From Candidatus Obscuribacterales bacterium (GTDB lineage Bacteria > Cyanobacteriota > Vampirovibrionia > Obscuribacterales > Obscuribacteraceae), in NCBI GenBank assembly GCA_019747875.1, contig JAIEQI010000182.1, positions 1-36,158 of the forward strand: a DNA stretch of 36,158 bases. The letters run 5' to 3'. The notes under the pieces are model-generated. The model saw nothing but the letters and a program-made list of their open reading frames with translations. It did no database searches and was not told the DNA's origin. This document shows positions 33,865 through 36,158 of the stretch, in pieces. Each line of letters begins with the position of its first letter. Within the stretch, counting starts at the first letter, position 1. Position numbers and translations under genes: made by a program.

Positions 33865-33990
33865 TTGGAGCGCCAGCGACGCGCTGTTTTCAAGTGCTCA
33901 AAACCTGAAAATACATCCGTTGGTTCGCGAAGCTGCGTGAGCAAACTCTCTTTGCAAAAAATGAAGCCAAAATCCGGAAAGCTTGATTAG
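33865..33990 (+). CDS. Possible 41-residue basic peptide
   Basis: The ORF starts at TTG with AAAGGAG at good spacing and encodes a Lys/Arg/Ser-rich peptide with two cysteines and no recognisable domain. Ribosome-site quality is the only support; chance is a real alternative. Confidence 0.2.
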   Translation: MERQRRAVFKCSKPENTSVGSRSCVSKLSLQKMKPKSGKLD

Positions 33991-34253
33991 AGCGCCCGCT
34001 TTCGCTAGTTTTCCGGTGCCAATTTTCCCCACTCGATTAGTCATCTTTCGCCCTTACCAATCTCGCTGAAAGCACATTTAGACACGCCCTTTGGAGAGAC
34101 CTTCTGTCCAGGTGCTTGCCGTGTTTTCATCGCGATTCGCAAAAGATGAGCTCGAGTTTGGCTTCGCACACGTTGTGCGTTGAACTCTGAACATTACCGA
34201 TGTCGATTCCGGGCGGATTCGGCATCAGTTTCAACAAGAAAAAGAGGAGATTC

Positions 34254-35879
34254 ATGAAAGCACTCCTGCAACAGATGTTCAGCCGGAAGACCATTTCCGA
34301 GCTGGCGGATGATGAGGAAGGGCACGGGCCGCGTTTGAAGCGCGAACTCGGTGCCTGGGATGTCTTTGCTGCCGGTGTCGCCGCGATTATCGGCACGGGC
34401 ATCTTTGTCCTCACCGGTGTGGCTGCTGCCAACAATGCCGGCCCTGGCATCATCTTGTCGTTTGTTCTTGCTGGACTCGTCTGCGGTTTCGTGTCGTTCG
34501 CTTACTCGGAGCTCGCGAGCATGATTCCAAAGTCGGGCTCGGCGTACACCTATGCATTTGCCACGCTGGGCGAATTTGTCGCCTGGTTCATTGGCTGGGA
34601 TCTCTTGCTCGAATACTGCATCGGCTCAAGCGCCGTGGCAGTGGGCTGGAGCGCCTATATGCAGCACATTCTCAAAGACCTGGGAGTGTGGATCAGTAAA
34701 GCTGACGTCATGTACCAATGGGGACTCTTCCCTGGCGGTGTTGACCTCACTTTGCCTGCTTGGTTGGCTCAGGCCCCCGCTGACATGCCCTGGAATCACG
34801 TGGTTCTGGGTCTTGTCTGTTTTGGCTTTGGTCTGATGGCAATCATGCAATCGAAGCAGATCCTGCTTCGTGTGCTTGGAGCTGGTGGCATGCTAGTCGG
34901 CATCTACCATGGCGTCTTGGCCGCGATGCACATTACCAGCATTGATATTTTGGCTGTCGGTATTATTGCTGTGATCAACTACTGGCTGGTTCAGGGCGTT
35001 CGCCACACGGCACGCATGACGAGCATCTTTGTCGTCGTGAAGCTGGCCGTGATCCTGCTTTTCATCGCCATTGGTGTCAGCCACGTGGAGACTTCCAACT
35101 TCGTGCCGTTCCTGCCATTTGGTTTCCATGGCGTGCTTGCCGGAGCTGGTGTTGTGTTCTTTGCCTTCATCGGTTTCGACGCTGTTTCCACGCAAGCGGA
35201 GGAATGCAAGAATCCCAGTCGCGATATGCCTATCGGCATTATCGGGAGCTTGCTTGTCTCTGCCGTCCTTTACGTCGCTGTCGCTGCTGTGATGACGGGC
35301 ATCGTTCCCTATCACCAGCTTGGCGTTGCTGCACCGATGGCTCTTGTGATGGAGAAGATTGGCGCGTTGTGGGCTAGCCCGCTTGTGTCGCTTGGTGCCA
35401 TTGCTGGTATCACCTCTGTGCTCATCGTCTGCCTTTTCGGTCAAAGCCGAGTGATGATGAGTATGAGCCGTGACGGGCTAATCGCGCCGATCTTCAGTCG
35501 AATCAATCCTAGCTACGGCACACCCGTGGTTTCGATTCTCTTCTGGGGAACGGTGGCCGCGCTCACTGCGGGGCTGATTCCGATCAACGAGCTTGCTGAG
35601 TTAACCAGCATCGGAACACTGGCGGCATTCGTCGTCGTCTGCTGTGGCGTCATTCTCCTTCGCTATAAGGAGCCTGATCGCCCGCGCAAGTTCCGTTGTC
35701 CGGGCTTTCCCTGGGTGCCTGCTTTGGGCGCAATCTTCAGCCTCGTGTTGATGCTGAGCTTGCCCTGGACTACCTGGTTGCGTTTCCTCGGGTGGATGGC
35801 GATCGGCGTTGCCATTTACCTTTCCTACGGACGCTTCAATAGCGTCCACCACAAGCTGGAGGAAGAGAAGAAGAAGTAA
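34254..35879 (+). CDS. APC-family amino acid permease (cationic amino acid transporter-like)
   Basis: A 541-residue transporter with about 12-14 membrane helices. GVAAIIGTGIFVLTGVAA in helix 1, the SGSAYTYAFATLGEF region and GFDAVSTQAEECKNP in the helix 6-loop place it in the YfnA/CAT group of the amino acid-polyamine-organocation superfamily. It probably takes up amino acids with protons. The ATG at 34254 follows GAGGAGA; an in-frame ATG 54 bases earlier (34200) lacks a site. It has its own terminator and C-ending codon bias like the PPK2 block. Confidence 0.93.
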   Translation: MKALLQQMFSRKTISELADDEEGHGPRLKRELGAWDVFAAGVAAIIGTGIFVLTGVAAANNAGPGIILSFVLAGLVCGFVSFAYSELASMIPKSGSAYTYAFATLGEFVAWFIGWDLLLEYCIGSSAVAVGWSAYMQHILKDLGVWISKADVMYQWGLFPGGVDLTLPAWLAQAPADMPWNHVVLGLVCFGFGLMAIMQSKQILLRVLGAGGMLVGIYHGVLAAMHITSIDILAVGIIAVINYWLVQGVRHTARMTSIFVVVKLAVILLFIAIGVSHVETSNFVPFLPFGFHGVLAGAGVVFFAFIGFDAVSTQAEECKNPSRDMPIGIIGSLLVSAVLYVAVAAVMTGIVPYHQLGVAAPMALVMEKIGALWASPLVSLGAIAGITSVLIVCLFGQSRVMMSMSRDGLIAPIFSRINPSYGTPVVSILFWGTVAALTAGLIPINELAELTSIGTLAAFVVVCCGVILLRYKEPDRPRKFRCPGFPWVPALGAIFSLVLMLSLPWTTWLRFLGWMAIGVAIYLSYGRFNSVHHKLEEEKKK

Positions 35880-35906
35880 ATCTGCCTGGTTTGGCTGATT
35901 GACTTG

Positions 35907-35946
35907 GCGGGGTGGTGTCACTGTATGTGGTGCCACCCCGCTTTTC
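35907..35946 (+). terminator. Rho-independent terminator of the permease gene
   Basis: GCGGGGTGG (35907-35915) pairs with CCACCCCGC (35933-35941) and is followed by TTTT. It is 27 bases after the stop of the permease. Confidence 0.85.
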
Positions 35947-36081
35947 GTATTTTAAAGCACTTTTTGCATTTTAAAGCAGTTCAACTACGCTCTGGTCTGG
36001 TTCGTAGACTTTTGTTTTCCCTAATGCCAAGCCTGCTGATTAGTGTTTCGAATTTTTCAGTACATTTTTGTTTGCTATTTT

Positions 36082-36158
36082 GGCTCTGTTGCAAAAAATT
36101 TGAGAGTTGGTCAAGCGAAAGCGCCGGACCAATTTTTTCGGTCCGGTAAGTGTGGCGA
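36082..36158. mobile_element. Probable end of an IS6-family insertion sequence
   Basis: GGCTCTGTTGCAAA (36082-36095) matches the terminal inverted repeat known for IS6-family elements (IS26, IS1006 and relatives). The element would run rightward out of the window, so no transposase or second end can be checked here. The eight bases before it, GCTATTTT, would be the target duplication. A hairpin, CCGGACC/GGTCCGG (36124-36146), lies inside the end. Confidence 0.45.

Larger units (their letters stand above)
33516..34253. other. Long intergenic region
   Basis: About 700 bases without a convincing gene. It carries a 16-base perfect palindrome (33719-33734). A 41-codon ORF from TTG 33865 with AAAGGAG upstream encodes a basic peptide and is the only translation candidate. 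Longer ORFs overlapping it lack ribosome sites. Confidence 0.45.

Noticed and set aside
33664..33990. 108-codon plus-strand ORF
   Set aside because: Its first part lacks coding character; only the last 41 codons have a ribosome site.

Overview
The window is about 36 kb of a bacterial chromosome of moderate GC content with roughly 28 supportable protein genes. No rRNA, tRNA or CRISPR array was seen. TPR-linked Ser/Thr kinases, a lone FHA protein, a secreted TPR-containing aspartic protease and a class 2 polyphosphate kinase recall environmental lineages such as the Obscuribacterales (Melainabacteria-type relatives of Cyanobacteria). That placement is a guess from gene content; no marker gene is present to fix it.

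Region by region: (1) 145-2606, minus strand: two paralogous small proteins of unknown function (one with an added zinc-ribbon tail), a third small unknown protein and a patatin-like phospholipase form a compact array ending in a strong hairpin. (2) 3034-6910: a coiled-coil protein and an M20 amidohydrolase face an opine-dehydrogenase-like gene, which is divergent from an IlvC-like (ketol-acid reductoisomerase) gene. The IlvC-like protein has lost the catalytic lysine and one metal-ligand glutamate of true IlvC. (3) 7054-14250: a Ser/Thr kinase with TPR-like tail converges on an operon of an atypical TPR kinase and a two-PAS histidine kinase; panC lies upstream. (4) 14448-18216: a secreted protein with two fused retropepsin-like domains, a DUF6941-like protein, a 38-residue one-helix protein and a Cys/His amidase-like protein. 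(5) 18740-22236: PPK2 polyphosphate kinase, a BT1-like MFS transporter and two tandem paralogous four-helix membrane proteins. Strong hairpins separate several of them, and part of the block has strongly C-ending codon use. (6) 22424-28846: small unknown proteins, a TPR-metzincin, an alpha/alpha-toroid protein divergent from an NCS1 nucleobase permease, a GT1 glycosyltransferase and a Flp-type pilin. (7) 29046-31843: a NarL-type two-component pair with overlapping genes, then an FHA protein. (8) 32379-35879: an anchored repeat protein and an APC amino acid permease, each with its own terminator. At the right edge an IS6-type terminal inverted repeat suggests that an insertion sequence begins at 36082.

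Two candidates for an undescribed system stand out. One is the paralog/zinc-ribbon/patatin array at the left end. The other is the divergent opine-dehydrogenase-like/IlvC-like pair, where both enzymes keep the fold but change key residues. The PPK2-transporter-membrane-paralog block is a third, more conventional candidate, probably concerned with phosphate or polyphosphate metabolism. Signalling is unusually dense: two Ser/Thr kinases, two histidine kinases, one response regulator and one FHA reader within 25 kb.
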